Origin: Anaerolineales bacterium
Lineage (GTDB): Bacteria > Chloroflexota > Anaerolineae > Epilineales > JAANWY01
Length of the DNA stretch: 26,418 nucleotides
Direction: 5' to 3'
Assembly (NCBI GenBank): GCA_018263655.1
Contig: JAANWY010000394.1
Coordinates: 1 to 26,418 of the forward strand
The position numbers and the translations under genes are program-made. This document shows positions 8,196-15,685 of this stretch, one piece after another; within the stretch, counting starts at the first letter, position 1, and each line of letters begins with the position of its first letter. The notes below the pieces were generated by a model. That model saw only the letters and a list, made by a program, of their open reading frames with translations, had not been told where the DNA came from and did no database searches.

Positions 8196-9560
8196 CTAAG
8201 CCGGCACCTTGGGCAGCTCAGCCAAGGCCTTCTGGATCGCCTCTTCATCGAGCTTGAAGTCCGGGAGATCCTTCCTGTGGAAGGCGTCATACGCACCTAG
8301 ATCGAAATGGCCATGGCCGCTGTTGTTAAATAGAATGACCTTGGATTCCCCCGACTCCTTGCAGGCCATAGCCTCGTCGTAGGCCGCCTTGACGGCGTGA
8401 GCTGTCTCCGGGGCAACGATGAAGCCCTCCGCCTTGGCAAAGCTCTCGGCTACTCCCAGGACTTCATTCTGATGATAGGCCCGAGCTTCCACGTGCTCCT
8501 GTTCCAACAAGGCGCAGATGCTGGGCGCCATGCCGTGGTACCGCAGCCCGCCGGCGTGCACCGGGGCGGGTATGAAATCGTGCCCCACGGTGTGCATCTT
8601 GGCCACGGGACCCGTCTTTGCCGTGTCACCCCAGTCGAAGGCATAGATACCCCGCGTCATGCTGGGGCAAGCGGTCGACTCGACGAATATGGCTCGTAGG
8701 TCCTGTTTAGTACCATCCAGCTTGGCTCTCAGGAATGGGTAAATTAGGCCGGCCGCGTTGCTTCCGCCACCCGCACAGCCGATGACGATGTCTGGGTAGT
8801 CCCCGGCCATCTCCATCTGTTTCACCGCCTCCAGCCCGATCACCGTCTGGTGCAGCAGGACGAAGTTGACGACGCTGCCCAGGGAGTACTTGAAGCCCTC
8901 GTGGGTCACCGCGTACTCGATGGCCTCGCTGATGGCGATGCCCAGGCTACCCGTCGTCTCCGGGTCCGCCTCGAGGATGGCGCGGCCGGCGTTGGTTTCG
9001 GAGCTGGGGCTGGGTACGACGCTGCCCCCCCAAGTCTCCATGGCGACTCGACGATAGGGCTTCTGTTGATAGCTGATGGTGACCATGAAGACCTTGCATT
9101 CCATCTCAAAGAGCTGGGTGGCGAAGCACAGGGCGCTGCCCCATTGGCCGGCGCCAGTCTCAGTGGCGAACCCTTTCAGGCCTTCTTCTTTAGCATAGTA
9201 ACACTGGGCTACAGCGGTATTGGGTTTGTGGCTACCCGGCGGGCTGACACCCTCCCACTTGTAGTAGATCTTGGCTGGGGTGTCCAAGGCTTCCTCCCAG
9301 CGTGCTGCATGGTAGACGGGCGAGGGGCGCCACATCTTCAGCGCATCCTGCACCTGGTCCGGGATCTCGATCCACCGCTCCTGGCTCACTTCTTGCTCAA
9401 TCAAGGCCATGGGGAAGACGGGCGCCAAGTCATCGGGCCCCAACAGCTCCAGCGTTGCCGGATGCCGATACGGAGGTGGGGGCTGTTCCATGTCGGCAGT
9501 CACGTTGTACCAGTGAGTGGGTAGTTCTTTCTCATCCAGCAAATACTTGTACTGTGTCAT
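8196..9560 (-). CDS. trpB: Tryptophan synthase beta chain, TrpB2 type
   Basis: This PLP enzyme of 454 aa condenses indole with serine to form tryptophan. The length, N-terminal extension and internal motifs match the TrpB2 (trpB-related) branch, not the 390-400-aa TrpB1 paired with TrpA. The PLP lysine lies in SHKPNTAVAQ (Lys112). The catalytic glutamate is in ETGAGQWG (Glu134), and the phosphate loop is GGGSNAAG (264-271). No trpA, trpC or other trp gene is adjacent, consistent with a stand-alone or indole-salvage role. ATG 9560 has AAGGAGAG just upstream. It is the last gene of a minus-strand run after the TPR and ATPase genes, with a gap of only 23 bp. The Trp-type T-box about 2 kb upstream probably governs the transcript. 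Confidence 0.93.
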   Translation of the reverse strand: MTQYKYLLDEKELPTHWYNVTADMEQPPPPYRHPATLELLGPDDLAPVFPMALIEQEVSQERWIEIPDQVQDALKMWRPSPVYHAARWEEALDTPAKIYYKWEGVSPPGSHKPNTAVAQCYYAKEEGLKGFATETGAGQWGSALCFATQLFEMECKVFMVTISYQQKPYRRVAMETWGGSVVPSPSSETNAGRAILEADPETTGSLGIAISEAIEYAVTHEGFKYSLGSVVNFVLLHQTVIGLEAVKQMEMAGDYPDIVIGCAGGGSNAAGLIYPFLRAKLDGTKQDLRAIFVESTACPSMTRGIYAFDWGDTAKTGPVAKMHTVGHDFIPAPVHAGGLRYHGMAPSICALLEQEHVEARAYHQNEVLGVAESFAKAEGFIVAPETAHAVKAAYDEAMACKESGESKVILFNNSGHGHFDLGAYDAFHRKDLPDFKLDEEAIQKALAELPKVPA

Positions 9561-9583
9561 GTTGTTCTCTCCTTACTCAATCC

Positions 9584-10381
9584 TCAATTGGTCAATCCAA
9601 CGGATGAATGACGACGGCTTTCGTGAGTAGCATCCCCCCTTTCCTCAGACACTGGTGAAGACTCTCCGTTTTCCAAGAAGACGGTTCGATCAATAAAGAA
9701 CTGCTTGTAGAGTTTGTAGTGCGTTGTGTCTTCGTAGTCGACTTCCTCGATGCGGGGTGAGTCAAAGCTGAAGATCTGAGCCCCTGGGTAGGCCAGCAGA
9801 AGAGGGGAGTGGGTGGCCATGATGAACTGAGCATGACCTTCCGCCTCGAGCTGCTGTAGCAGGTTCAAGAACTGCAGTTGTCGAGAGGGCGAAAGTGCGG
9901 ACTCGGGTTCGTCGAGGAAGTAGAGGCCTCTGACGTGGAAGCGGTTGCTGAAATAGCTCAGGATTGCCTCGCCGTGAGACAGGGTGTTCAGAATTCGGCC
10001 GCCGTGGTACTCCAGCCGGCCCGGATCACACAACGCGACATCATCGAGGAAGTCGGCAAACTCATGGAACGTCTCCGCCCTGAACAGGGACCCCGACACG
10101 GTCCCCTCTGACCACGTCACGGTGACATATTCTGCCAATCGAGTTTCGAAGGGATTGTTGTGGGCAACGTGTCGCCTGGGCTTGTCCCAGATATGGATGC
10201 CGCACTTCCTACTGACAGCTTCCAGCAAGGTGGATTTACCCGATCCATTCTCTCCCACGAAGAAGACAACGCGCCTGTTGAAAGTCAATTCGGTCGTTGT
10301 GTTGAGAATTGGTATGTTGAATGGATAGAGTCGATTGGTCGGAAAGCGGTCGGCATCGATCCTGATCTTGGTGAGATGCAT
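9584..10381 (-). CDS. AAA/ABC-type predicted ATPase (COG3910-like)
   Basis: This 265-aa soluble single-domain ATPase has no membrane segments. Walker A is GENGSGKST (43-51), the ABC-like signature is LSHGE (134-138), Walker B is GLYFLDEPESALSP (152-165), and the switch histidine is in MATHSP (His191). This layout matches small stand-alone ABC-fold ATPases related to RecF/SMC and OLD-type proteins (COG3910), whose cellular role is poorly known. The C-terminal 30 residues are polar and look disordered. It starts 10 bp after the TPR gene stop and ends 23 bp before trpB2, so the three are likely co-transcribed. The ribosome site before ATG 10381 is weak, suggesting translational coupling. Nothing in the sequence ties it to tryptophan metabolism. 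Confidence 0.85.
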   Translation of the reverse strand: MHLTKIRIDADRFPTNRLYPFNIPILNTTTELTFNRRVVFFVGENGSGKSTLLEAVSRKCGIHIWDKPRRHVAHNNPFETRLAEYVTVTWSEGTVSGSLFRAETFHEFADFLDDVALCDPGRLEYHGGRILNTLSHGEAILSYFSNRFHVRGLYFLDEPESALSPSRQLQFLNLLQQLEAEGHAQFIMATHSPLLLAYPGAQIFSFDSPRIEEVDYEDTTHYKLYKQFFIDRTVFLENGESSPVSEERGDATHESRRHSSVGLTN

Positions 10382-10391
10382 TGTTGGTGAC

Positions 10392-11063
10392 TCACTGAGA
10401 TGTCTGTCTCAAGTTCCGGACGGTGGTTTCTACTTCCTCCTGGTTGGTGGCACGCGGGGAGAGTTCCAGATACATCTCCAAGTCGGCCAGAGCCTGTCGA
10501 TAGTTGCCCTCAAGTCCCGAAGTGATCCCGCGGCCGTAGTACGCGGCGGCGAATTTGGCGCTATAGTTGATGGCTTGATCGTAGTCGGCAATGGCCCGTT
10601 CATTGTCGCCTTGGGTGGCGTACAAAGAGCCGCGAGTGTAGAAAGCGGCGGCGTACTGGGGGTCCAGATCGATGGCCCGGTTGCAGTCAGCTAGAGCAAG
10701 ATTGTATTCTCCCTGAGCTTCGTGGGCCACCGCCCGATTGTGGAAAACAACCGCATCGTTGGGGTCGAGTTCTATGGCGCGCTCATAGTCGTCCAGGGCC
10801 AGCTCGTAATGGCCTTGCGCGGCGTAGGCCAGGCCGCGATTGTTGTAGGCGGTCGCATCATCCGGGACAAGTTCGATGGCCCGACCATAGTCAGCAATGG
10901 CCAACCCATACTCTTCCAGGGCACTATATGCCGCCCCCCGATTGATGTAGAGGGAGGCATCGTCAGGCTCCAACGCGATCACGTGGGTGAAAGCATCAAT
11001 TGCCTGCCGATAGTCGCCTCTGTAGAAGAAGTTGTTCGCGCGAATCCGAGCATCCTTACTCAC
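10392..11063 (-). CDS. Tetratricopeptide repeat protein
   Basis: This 223-aa protein is built almost wholly of about six 34-residue TPR units. They repeat the pattern A-x-Y-x-R-G-x-A-Y...Y-x-L-A-x-x-D-Y-x-R-A-I-E-L-x-P-x-D, for example AIELDPNDAVVFHNRAVAHE. TPR solenoids are protein-protein interaction scaffolds, so no reaction can be assigned. There is no signal peptide or membrane segment, so it is probably cytoplasmic. The start is GTG 11063, with a GGTGG-like ribosome site about 12 nt upstream. It is the first gene after the T-box leader and is followed closely by the ATPase gene. It may act as the ATPase's partner, which is inference from position only. Confidence 0.88.
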   Translation of the reverse strand: MSKDARIRANNFFYRGDYRQAIDAFTHVIALEPDDASLYINRGAAYSALEEYGLAIADYGRAIELVPDDATAYNNRGLAYAAQGHYELALDDYERAIELDPNDAVVFHNRAVAHEAQGEYNLALADCNRAIDLDPQYAAAFYTRGSLYATQGDNERAIADYDQAINYSAKFAAAYYGRGITSGLEGNYRQALADLEMYLELSPRATNQEEVETTVRNLRQTSQ

Positions 11064-11085
11064 GTTATGAGTCCACCCTTCTGAG

Positions 11086-11147
11086 TGCAGACGTACTGCG
11101 TGCAGACGTACTGCGTGCAGACGTACTGCCGGCTGGCAGACGTACTT
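11086..11147. repeat. 15-bp tandem repeat (3.5 units)
   Basis: The unit tgcagacgtactgcg is repeated at 11086-11100, 11101-11115 and 11116-11130 (last base changed). A partial unit, ggcagacgtactt, ends at 11147. The repeat lies just upstream of the TPR gene start, inside the transcript expected from the T-box promoter. It produces a short apparent reading frame that I do not regard as a gene. Confidence 0.85.
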
Positions 11148-11167
11148 AGACTCCGTCTCGCGATGGG

Positions 11168-11215
11168 CGAAGGTCTCCTGACCGAGGCGAAACGGGCTCG
11201 GTCAGGAGACCTTCG
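11168..11215. repeat. Perfect 19-bp inverted repeat in the operon leader
   Basis: Arms cgaaggtctcctgaccgag (11168-11186) and ctcggtcaggagaccttcg (11197-11215) are exactly complementary around a 10-nt loop. No T tract follows on either strand, so an intrinsic terminator is not indicated. It resembles the 'cgaagg...ctcagg' style repeats elsewhere in the window. In RNA it would fold very stably between the T-box and the TPR gene. Confidence 0.8.
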
Positions 11216-11234
11216 GCGATCAAAAGGCCGTCGC

Positions 11235-11258
11235 TGGGGTAAATCTAACAATGTCAAG
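11235..11258. repeat. Single arm of repeat family B
   Basis: This 24-bp stretch matches the inverted complement of the left arm at 4685-4708 in 23 of 24 positions. Here it stands without its partner arm. It is a dispersed fragment in the untranslated region between the T-box terminator and the TPR gene. Confidence 0.7.
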
Positions 11259-11357
11259 TTACTCGAAGTCACATGCTACTCAATCCTTAGCCCTAAGTTA
11301 GCGCTCTGGACGGTCTCTGACCGCGCCAGGGGCGCGGATTGACATGCTACTGGAAAC

Positions 11358-11392
11358 AAAAAACCTCTCGGCCCTTCCTCAGGGACGAGAGG
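11358..11392 (-). terminator. T-box-controlled intrinsic terminator
   Basis: On the minus strand the arms cctctcg...cgagagg, with inner tccct and agggc pairing, form a hairpin (11364-11392). A run of six T residues (plus-strand A at 11358-11363) follows directly. The CGTCCCT segment in its 5' arm is the canonical partner of the T-box sequence in the alternative antiterminator. The two structures are therefore mutually exclusive, as in transcriptional T-box riboswitches. Confidence 0.88.
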
Positions 11393-11738
11393 CTCGCGGT
11401 GCCACCCTAGTTCGACGGGTATTCTTGACAACGAATGGAAGAATCAAAACGAACAGATCATCTCTGGCGGGTGTCGACGTTCGGCCTGTTCGCTTCATTC
11501 TGCTGTTCAATGTTCAGAGAATCCGCCGCACTCATTGCAGGTACGGGATCGCTGGCGCGACGCAGCGCTGTGATCCGATACCCTCGGCCGTGATAACGGT
11601 GGCGACTCCGGCGGAACTTACTGAACCTTACTGTTCAGCTCCGCAGCTCCCAGGCCCATTCACCCTCGGCGTGCGCACCGGGCTCACACCTATCGCCGGC
11701 TCTCTGGGACGCCGTTTCGAGGACTACTCTTCCTGATC
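11358..11738 (-). promoter_or_regulatory. T-box riboswitch, tryptophan (UGG) specificity
   Basis: Read on the minus strand, Stem I begins with GGAAGAGTAG (11724-11733). The distal AGAGAGCCGG follows at 11696-11705, then GGTGTGAGCC. The descending side reads GTGAA-TGG-GCCTGGGAGC, placing the specifier TGG (Trp) at 11658-11656, followed by a purine. Near the 3' end is the canonical AGGGTGGCACCGCG (11408-11395), with antiterminator partner CGTCCCT and terminator downstream. The variable T-box base is C in UGGC, which pairs with discriminator G73, the base bacterial tRNA-Trp carries. Two independent tRNA contacts thus point to tRNA-Trp. Uncharged tRNA-Trp should promote read-through into the TPR-ATPase-trpB2 genes. 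The T-box consensus is established knowledge; the specifier choice is my reading of Stem I. Confidence 0.9.
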
Positions 11739-11766
11739 AATGCTCTTACCTGTCAAGTTGCCGCAT

Positions 11767-11795
11767 AGTGTACCAGAAAACTGAACCTTTGTCAA
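11767..11795 (-). promoter_or_regulatory. Sigma-70-type promoter for the T-box operon
   Basis: On the minus strand, TTGACA (11795-11790) is separated by 17 nt from TACACT (11772-11767). Initiation near 11760 would place the start about 20 nt before Stem I. The perfect -35, optimal spacer and position relative to the T-box make this a strong call. Confidence 0.8.
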
Positions 11796-11971
11796 CCGGC
11801 TGGTGTCTCATGGGTGCATCCCACATTTGTTAATGAGGTGATTGTCTGAACTTCCGTACCAGTATGCGTCACCATCTCGAACAAGCTCGAGCGTCCGGAC
11901 GCCGCAACTTGTTGCGGGTTGAGAGCGCTGGCCACCGGCTTTACAAACTTGGGGTGCACACCTGCCTCGTC

Positions 11972-12000
11972 TTGACAAACGCGGCGTCCTCTGGTATGCT
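11972..12000 (+). promoter_or_regulatory. Strong extended -10 promoter, plus strand
   Basis: TTGACA (11972-11977), a 17-nt spacer and TATGCT (11995-12000) are present, with a TGG just before the -10. It faces away from the T-box promoter and would give a leader of about 300 nt before the lipoprotein gene at 12311. I see only small hairpins in that leader (for example ctaca/tgtag near 12080-12098) and recognise no riboswitch. The rest of 11796-12310 holds no supported gene. Confidence 0.65.
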
Positions 12001-12310
12001 ACTCTTGTACCTCTCAAGTGACATACCTGTCTGAAAAGGTGAGCGGGCCGGTGCATGAGCTACCTGCCGAGCGGGGTTCTACATTCATTGTTGTAGCGTC
12101 ACAGTCGTAGGCGGGAGGTGACAATACGGCGCGAACTCATCCAAGCTCTCAAATACTGACTTGTCTGTCTTCTGCTTAGGCTTAGTCAAGAAACGATTTC
12201 CCGTTGTTGTTAGGCGGATTTCCTAAGGCGAAATAGGAACTGATGTTTTGACAGGCCCCTAGCATGACTATCCACCAATTACCTGCGCCACTAGCATAGG
12301 AGGTGTGTGA

Positions 12311-13306
12311 ATGCGACATACGCGAATCTTCTTGGTTGTCATCCTGTCATTGACGTTGTTGCTCGCGGCCTGCAGTGCACAGGCAGCCGGCATCCCGGCT
12401 CAGGAGACAACACTCAACATCATCGACACGGCGGCAGACATCATCCCCGAGATAGACCTGCCGGCGCTGACACTCACCTATGATCAACAAGGTGTCCCAA
12501 GCATCTTTGGGTTCAGCACAACGCAGATCCAGCGTTTGACGGGCATGGATCTAAGCATCCTCAACTTGGATCCTGTCTTCATCGACTGGTTTATGCGCAG
12601 CAACCTACAGCACGTGGAGATCGAACATACAGAGAATGGATTGCTCCTGTTCGCGAATGGACAGCTGCTGCCGTCAGTCGGTTGGAATACCGATACGCTG
12701 AGCAGCGCCGTTGATGTCGCCGAGATGATGGATATACAAAATGCCTCCGTCATCAAGCGCTTGGTGCCGGTTCTCCAGAAGCTGGGACTCCACTTCGTGA
12801 TTCGGTTCCCGGTGGCATCCGGAAACGACTCGATTTCTCTGCATGAGCGCGGGGCTGTTGAGCTGCCGGCGCTGGCGGATGTCGAGGGAGAAGCTCCGGT
12901 CATTCAACTGGCGGTTGAGTATCGCGAAGATGGCTTGCCCTCCATCCTCGGTTTGACCAGCCGTGACATCACGGCTCTGACCGGAATCGATCTGTCCCCC
13001 ATCGAACTATCTGAAAGCACCATTCAGCGCACGAGGTCTATGAACCTGCAGAGTGTCGAGTTGGAAACGCACGCAGATGGCCTGTATGTGTTCCTGAATG
13101 GGAAGGAAGTACCGCGCTTGGCCTATGGCCCGGAGCAGCTTGACACAGTGGTGTCGCTGTACGGCCAGATGTATCCGGCATCTCAACCCGCGCCGGCTTT
13201 CTTGCGGACAGCCTTGATGACGCTCCAGCAGTTAGATCTTGATTTCATCGTCCAGTTCCCGCTGGCCGCAGGTGCGGAGCGACTTCCCCTGCATGAAGAG
13301 ATGTGA
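12311..13306 (+). CDS. Lipoprotein with an internally duplicated domain, function unknown
   Basis: This 331-aa protein has a lipoprotein signal peptide, with a hydrophobic core and the lipobox LLAAC (Cys21). It should be exported and lipid-anchored on the outer face of the membrane. The mature part is two homologous halves of about 130 residues (roughly 50-178 and 196-329). Each half follows the order: beta-rich start, G-(V/L)-P-S-I-(F/L)-G, a threonine-rich stretch to LTG-(M/I)-DLS, (S)-NLQ-x-VE-(I/L)-E, a G-L-x-(L/V)-F-x-NG segment, and F-(V/I)-(I/V)-(R/Q)-FP-(V/L)-A. Conservation of the NG turns and hydrophobic ends suggests a beta-sheet repeat. I do not recognise the family. ATG 12311 follows TAGGAGGTG closely. 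It appears to be a single-gene transcript. Confidence 0.8.
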   Translation: MRHTRIFLVVILSLTLLLAACSAQAAGIPAQETTLNIIDTAADIIPEIDLPALTLTYDQQGVPSIFGFSTTQIQRLTGMDLSILNLDPVFIDWFMRSNLQHVEIEHTENGLLLFANGQLLPSVGWNTDTLSSAVDVAEMMDIQNASVIKRLVPVLQKLGLHFVIRFPVASGNDSISLHERGAVELPALADVEGEAPVIQLAVEYREDGLPSILGLTSRDITALTGIDLSPIELSESTIQRTRSMNLQSVELETHADGLYVFLNGKEVPRLAYGPEQLDTVVSLYGQMYPASQPAPAFLRTALMTLQQLDLDFIVQFPLAAGAERLPLHEEM

Positions 13307-13412
13307 ATGTATCATCTCAATATTTCAGGGCTATGTAGGTCGAAATGGTATTTCGACCCGACGATTTACCAAATCGTCCTACATGTCCCCCATATATTGA
13401 GAAGATACATGT
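13307..13412. repeat. Cruciform-like palindromic element with nested hairpins
   Basis: The outer arms atgtatcatctcaatat and atattgagaagatacat (13307-13323 and 13394-13410) are inverted with one mismatch. Inside, atgtagg and cctacat pair, enclosing two perfect hairpins: gtcgaaat-ggt-atttcgac and gacgattt-acc-aaatcgtc. The whole unit of about 105 bp starts immediately after the lipoprotein stop codon. It could be a non-autonomous mobile element or a 3' processing structure. No coding potential is seen. Confidence 0.8.
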
Positions 13413-13543
13413 GAATCGTTAGTTGGCGACTACGCGTAAGCTCACGGACGAGGGCGATCGGATGAATGGCAGGATTGTTCCCCGATCGCCCCTTTTATTG
13501 ACATAAACTAATAGTTCGTGACTGTTTCGTGACACCCTAGACA

Positions 13544-13637
13544 TAAAATACGGGCGCATAGGCACTTTGCCGCCCCAAAGGTAATCCTGCCCCCGGGCTT
13601 CGTGGCCCCCCGGCGATATGGAAGCCCGGTATCTTTC
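13544..13637 (+). promoter_or_regulatory. Candidate promoter and structured 5' leader of the subtilase gene
   Basis: A TAAAAT box (13544-13549) lacks a good -35 at 17 nt. It is followed by about 95 nt of folded leader. Hairpin 1 is gggc (13552) with ggc-acttt-gcc and gccc (to 13575), with a 5-nt bulge gcata. Hairpin 2 has a perfect 9-bp stem, ccgggcttc (13593-13601) and gaagcccgg (13621-13629), around a 19-nt loop. The linker reads caaaggtaatcctgc. The ribosome site follows at 13638. I could not match it to a known riboswitch class; a regulatory role is inference. Confidence 0.4.
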
Positions 13638-13650
13638 GGAGGTGGCACAA

Positions 13651-15636
13651 ATGAATACCGTTTGGCTGCGCCGGTTTGGCGCTTTGACGCTAGCCATGTT
13701 GTGCTCTGCTCTGTTTAGCACACACGTCTTGGCTGCCCCGGCGATTCTGCCCCAGCCGCAAGTACATACTTCAACTTCGAGCGTGTCGATGGTGTGGCAT
13801 GCGCAGGAGCTGTCGGCTTCTGTCATGTCCTCGGCACGACGACCTTCTGTTGAGCCGCCGGCACCCACCGGTGATCCGCCGGCGCCAACGGTTCCCCTTC
13901 CGGCACCGAAACCGCCGGTGGAGCCCCCGGTTGAACCGCCGGGGCCAGTGCTTCCACCGGATACACCGGAACCCCCTGAGCCGACGCCCGGTACGCTAGT
14001 ACCAGAACCTCCGGCTGAAGATCCGGGGGACTCAGGTTCGGACAAATCGGTGACGCCCACACCCGCTGCGAAGCCAGATCTCCTCGTGGCTGAACCGTCG
14101 ACAGGTCCTGTCGTGACGGCCGCTGAAGAGACGGTCATGGAGCTTCTCATCAAGTTCGGGACTGGCGGTAGTGCGCGAATGTTGACCCGGACCGAAATCG
14201 GCTTGACTGCGCAGGTCGCGAGTCGCATACCGCAACTGGGCGTAGAAGTTGTTCGCGTCACATCCAGCAGCACGGAAGAGGCGACGCTGAAGGCACTCCG
14301 CCGATTGCCGGGTGTCGTCTACGTCGAGCCCAACTACCCTGTCCACTTGCTGGAGCTGCCCAGCGATCCAGACGTGCCGGCGCAGTGGCACCTGGACGCA
14401 GTTGAGGCGTCGGGCGCATGGGATATGGCGACCGGCGAGGGTGTGACGATTGCCATGATCGATACTGGCATCGACCCGGCCGAGCGTGATTTGAAGAACA
14501 AGCTCGTCGCTGGTTACGATTTCGTCAACCAGGATGCAGAACCCTGGGACGATCAGGGTCATGGTACCTACGTTGCGTTGATCGCTGCAGCGACGGCCTA
14601 CAACGGCTATGGTGGCGCCGGCGTTGCCTACGACGCTCAGGTGATGCCCGTCAAGGCCCTGAATGACTCGGGGTCTGGCACGCATGAGTGGCTGGCGAAG
14701 GCCATCGTCTGGGCGACAGACAACGGTGCTGACATCATCAACCTCAGCGCCGGCGGCCCTTACCCGTCACAGACGCTCCAGGGTGCAGTGAACTACGCCT
14801 GGCGACACGGTGTGTTGTTGGTCGCTGCAGCCGGCAACGAGCATACCAACGTGCCGGTGTACCCGGCCTCGTACGACTCGGTACTGGCCGTGTCGGGTAC
14901 GACGCGCGATCAGAAGCGTGCAAGCTTCTCGAACTGGGGCGACTATGTGAGTTTGGCAGCGCCCAGCACCAACATTCTGGTAATGTACGCTGGGAGCCAC
15001 CTGAGCGAGAGCGGCACATCTTTCGCCGCGCCTCAAGTCTCTGGCGTTGCTGCTTTGGTCTTGTCACGGAATCCGGGCCTCAGCGCTGGCCAGGTTCGAG
15101 ATGTTGTGCAGTCCGCAGCCAGCGACCTGGGTACCCCAGGTTGGGATCCGTTCTACGGCTTCGGACAGGTGAACGCACATCGGGCTGTCTTGCATGCGCG
15201 TCGCGGCTCCAGCGGCCCCAATCCCACGAATGCTTTGGTAGAGGCCGTGAACCGAGTGCGACGGGACCAGGGTCTGCCTGTCCTGCGGCCTGATGGTACG
15301 CTCATGGCCTCGGCCCAGCGGCGAGCGGAGCGCCTGACCTCGCGTTGTGGATCGAGCGGGGAGGCTCGCCTCACGTCTTGCTTCACACGTCCGAGTCGTG
15401 TTACCCACCGCCTCGAGGTGGTATTCGTCGGCATCGCGTCACCGGAAGCGGTTGTCAATCTGTTGGCATCCTCGACGGCAGGCCAAGACTTGCTGTTCGG
15501 ATCGTACCAGCAGATTGGAGCTGGCCACGTGGAAGCGGGGCGTGGAGCGGTGAGTCGAGTGTGGGTGCTACGGTTCGCCCGGGATCTCATCTTGCCTCGC
15601 ATCGGACCTCCCCGCCCAATTCCAGGTCTGGAGTAG
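13651..15636 (+). CDS. Secreted subtilisin-like serine protease with a CAP-like C-terminal domain
   Basis: This exported S8-family peptidase has 661 aa. A signal peptide occupies residues 1-28 (cleavage likely after HVLA). A Pro-rich, probably wall-spanning linker follows (about 66-145). A propeptide-like domain (about 160-235) contains LPGVVYVEPNYPV. The catalytic domain (about 245-515) has Asp271 in MIDTGID, His304 in GHGTYVA, oxyanion Asn396 in AAGNE and Ser457 in GTSFAAP. The triad is complete, so it should be active. The tail (about 525-645: LVEAVNRVRRDQGLPVLRPD, QQIGAGHVEAG, VWVLRFA) resembles CAP/SCP domains but lacks a clear His/Glu metal pair. ATG 13651 is preferred over ATG 13618. 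It has CGGAGGTGG at 13637-13645 and gives a clean signal peptide, whereas 13618 would prepend a polar stretch. Confidence 0.92.
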   Translation: MNTVWLRRFGALTLAMLCSALFSTHVLAAPAILPQPQVHTSTSSVSMVWHAQELSASVMSSARRPSVEPPAPTGDPPAPTVPLPAPKPPVEPPVEPPGPVLPPDTPEPPEPTPGTLVPEPPAEDPGDSGSDKSVTPTPAAKPDLLVAEPSTGPVVTAAEETVMELLIKFGTGGSARMLTRTEIGLTAQVASRIPQLGVEVVRVTSSSTEEATLKALRRLPGVVYVEPNYPVHLLELPSDPDVPAQWHLDAVEASGAWDMATGEGVTIAMIDTGIDPAERDLKNKLVAGYDFVNQDAEPWDDQGHGTYVALIAAATAYNGYGGAGVAYDAQVMPVKALNDSGSGTHEWLAKAIVWATDNGADIINLSAGGPYPSQTLQGAVNYAWRHGVLLVAAAGNEHTNVPVYPASYDSVLAVSGTTRDQKRASFSNWGDYVSLAAPSTNILVMYAGSHLSESGTSFAAPQVSGVAALVLSRNPGLSAGQVRDVVQSAASDLGTPGWDPFYGFGQVNAHRAVLHARRGSSGPNPTNALVEAVNRVRRDQGLPVLRPDGTLMASAQRRAERLTSRCGSSGEARLTSCFTRPSRVTHRLEVVFVGIASPEAVVNLLASSTAGQDLLFGSYQQIGAGHVEAGRGAVSRVWVLRFARDLILPRIGPPRPIPGLE

Positions 15637-15685
15637 GTAGCACAGCGGTTCTTACAGTACCCTGCCCATCCGTGGTACGCTCAAC

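Noticed and set aside
11060..11272. 70-codon minus-strand frame before the TPR gene
   Set aside because: Its translation is made of the 15-bp tandem repeat, the 19-bp hairpin and repeat B; it has no ribosome site or domain.
11344..11736. 130-codon plus-strand frame
   Set aside because: It covers the T-box leader on the opposite strand and encodes nothing recognisable; the RNA element explains the sequence.
11808..12056. 82-codon minus-strand frame
   Set aside because: Arg/Cys-rich translation with no family resemblance, spanning a strong plus-strand promoter.
13618..13650. Upstream ATG of the subtilase gene
   Set aside because: It sits in the hairpin of the leader, lacks a ribosome site and would place a polar stretch before the signal peptide.
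13419..14273. 284-codon minus-strand frame
   Set aside because: Gly/Ser/Pro-rich antisense of the subtilase proline-rich linker, so a compositional artefact.
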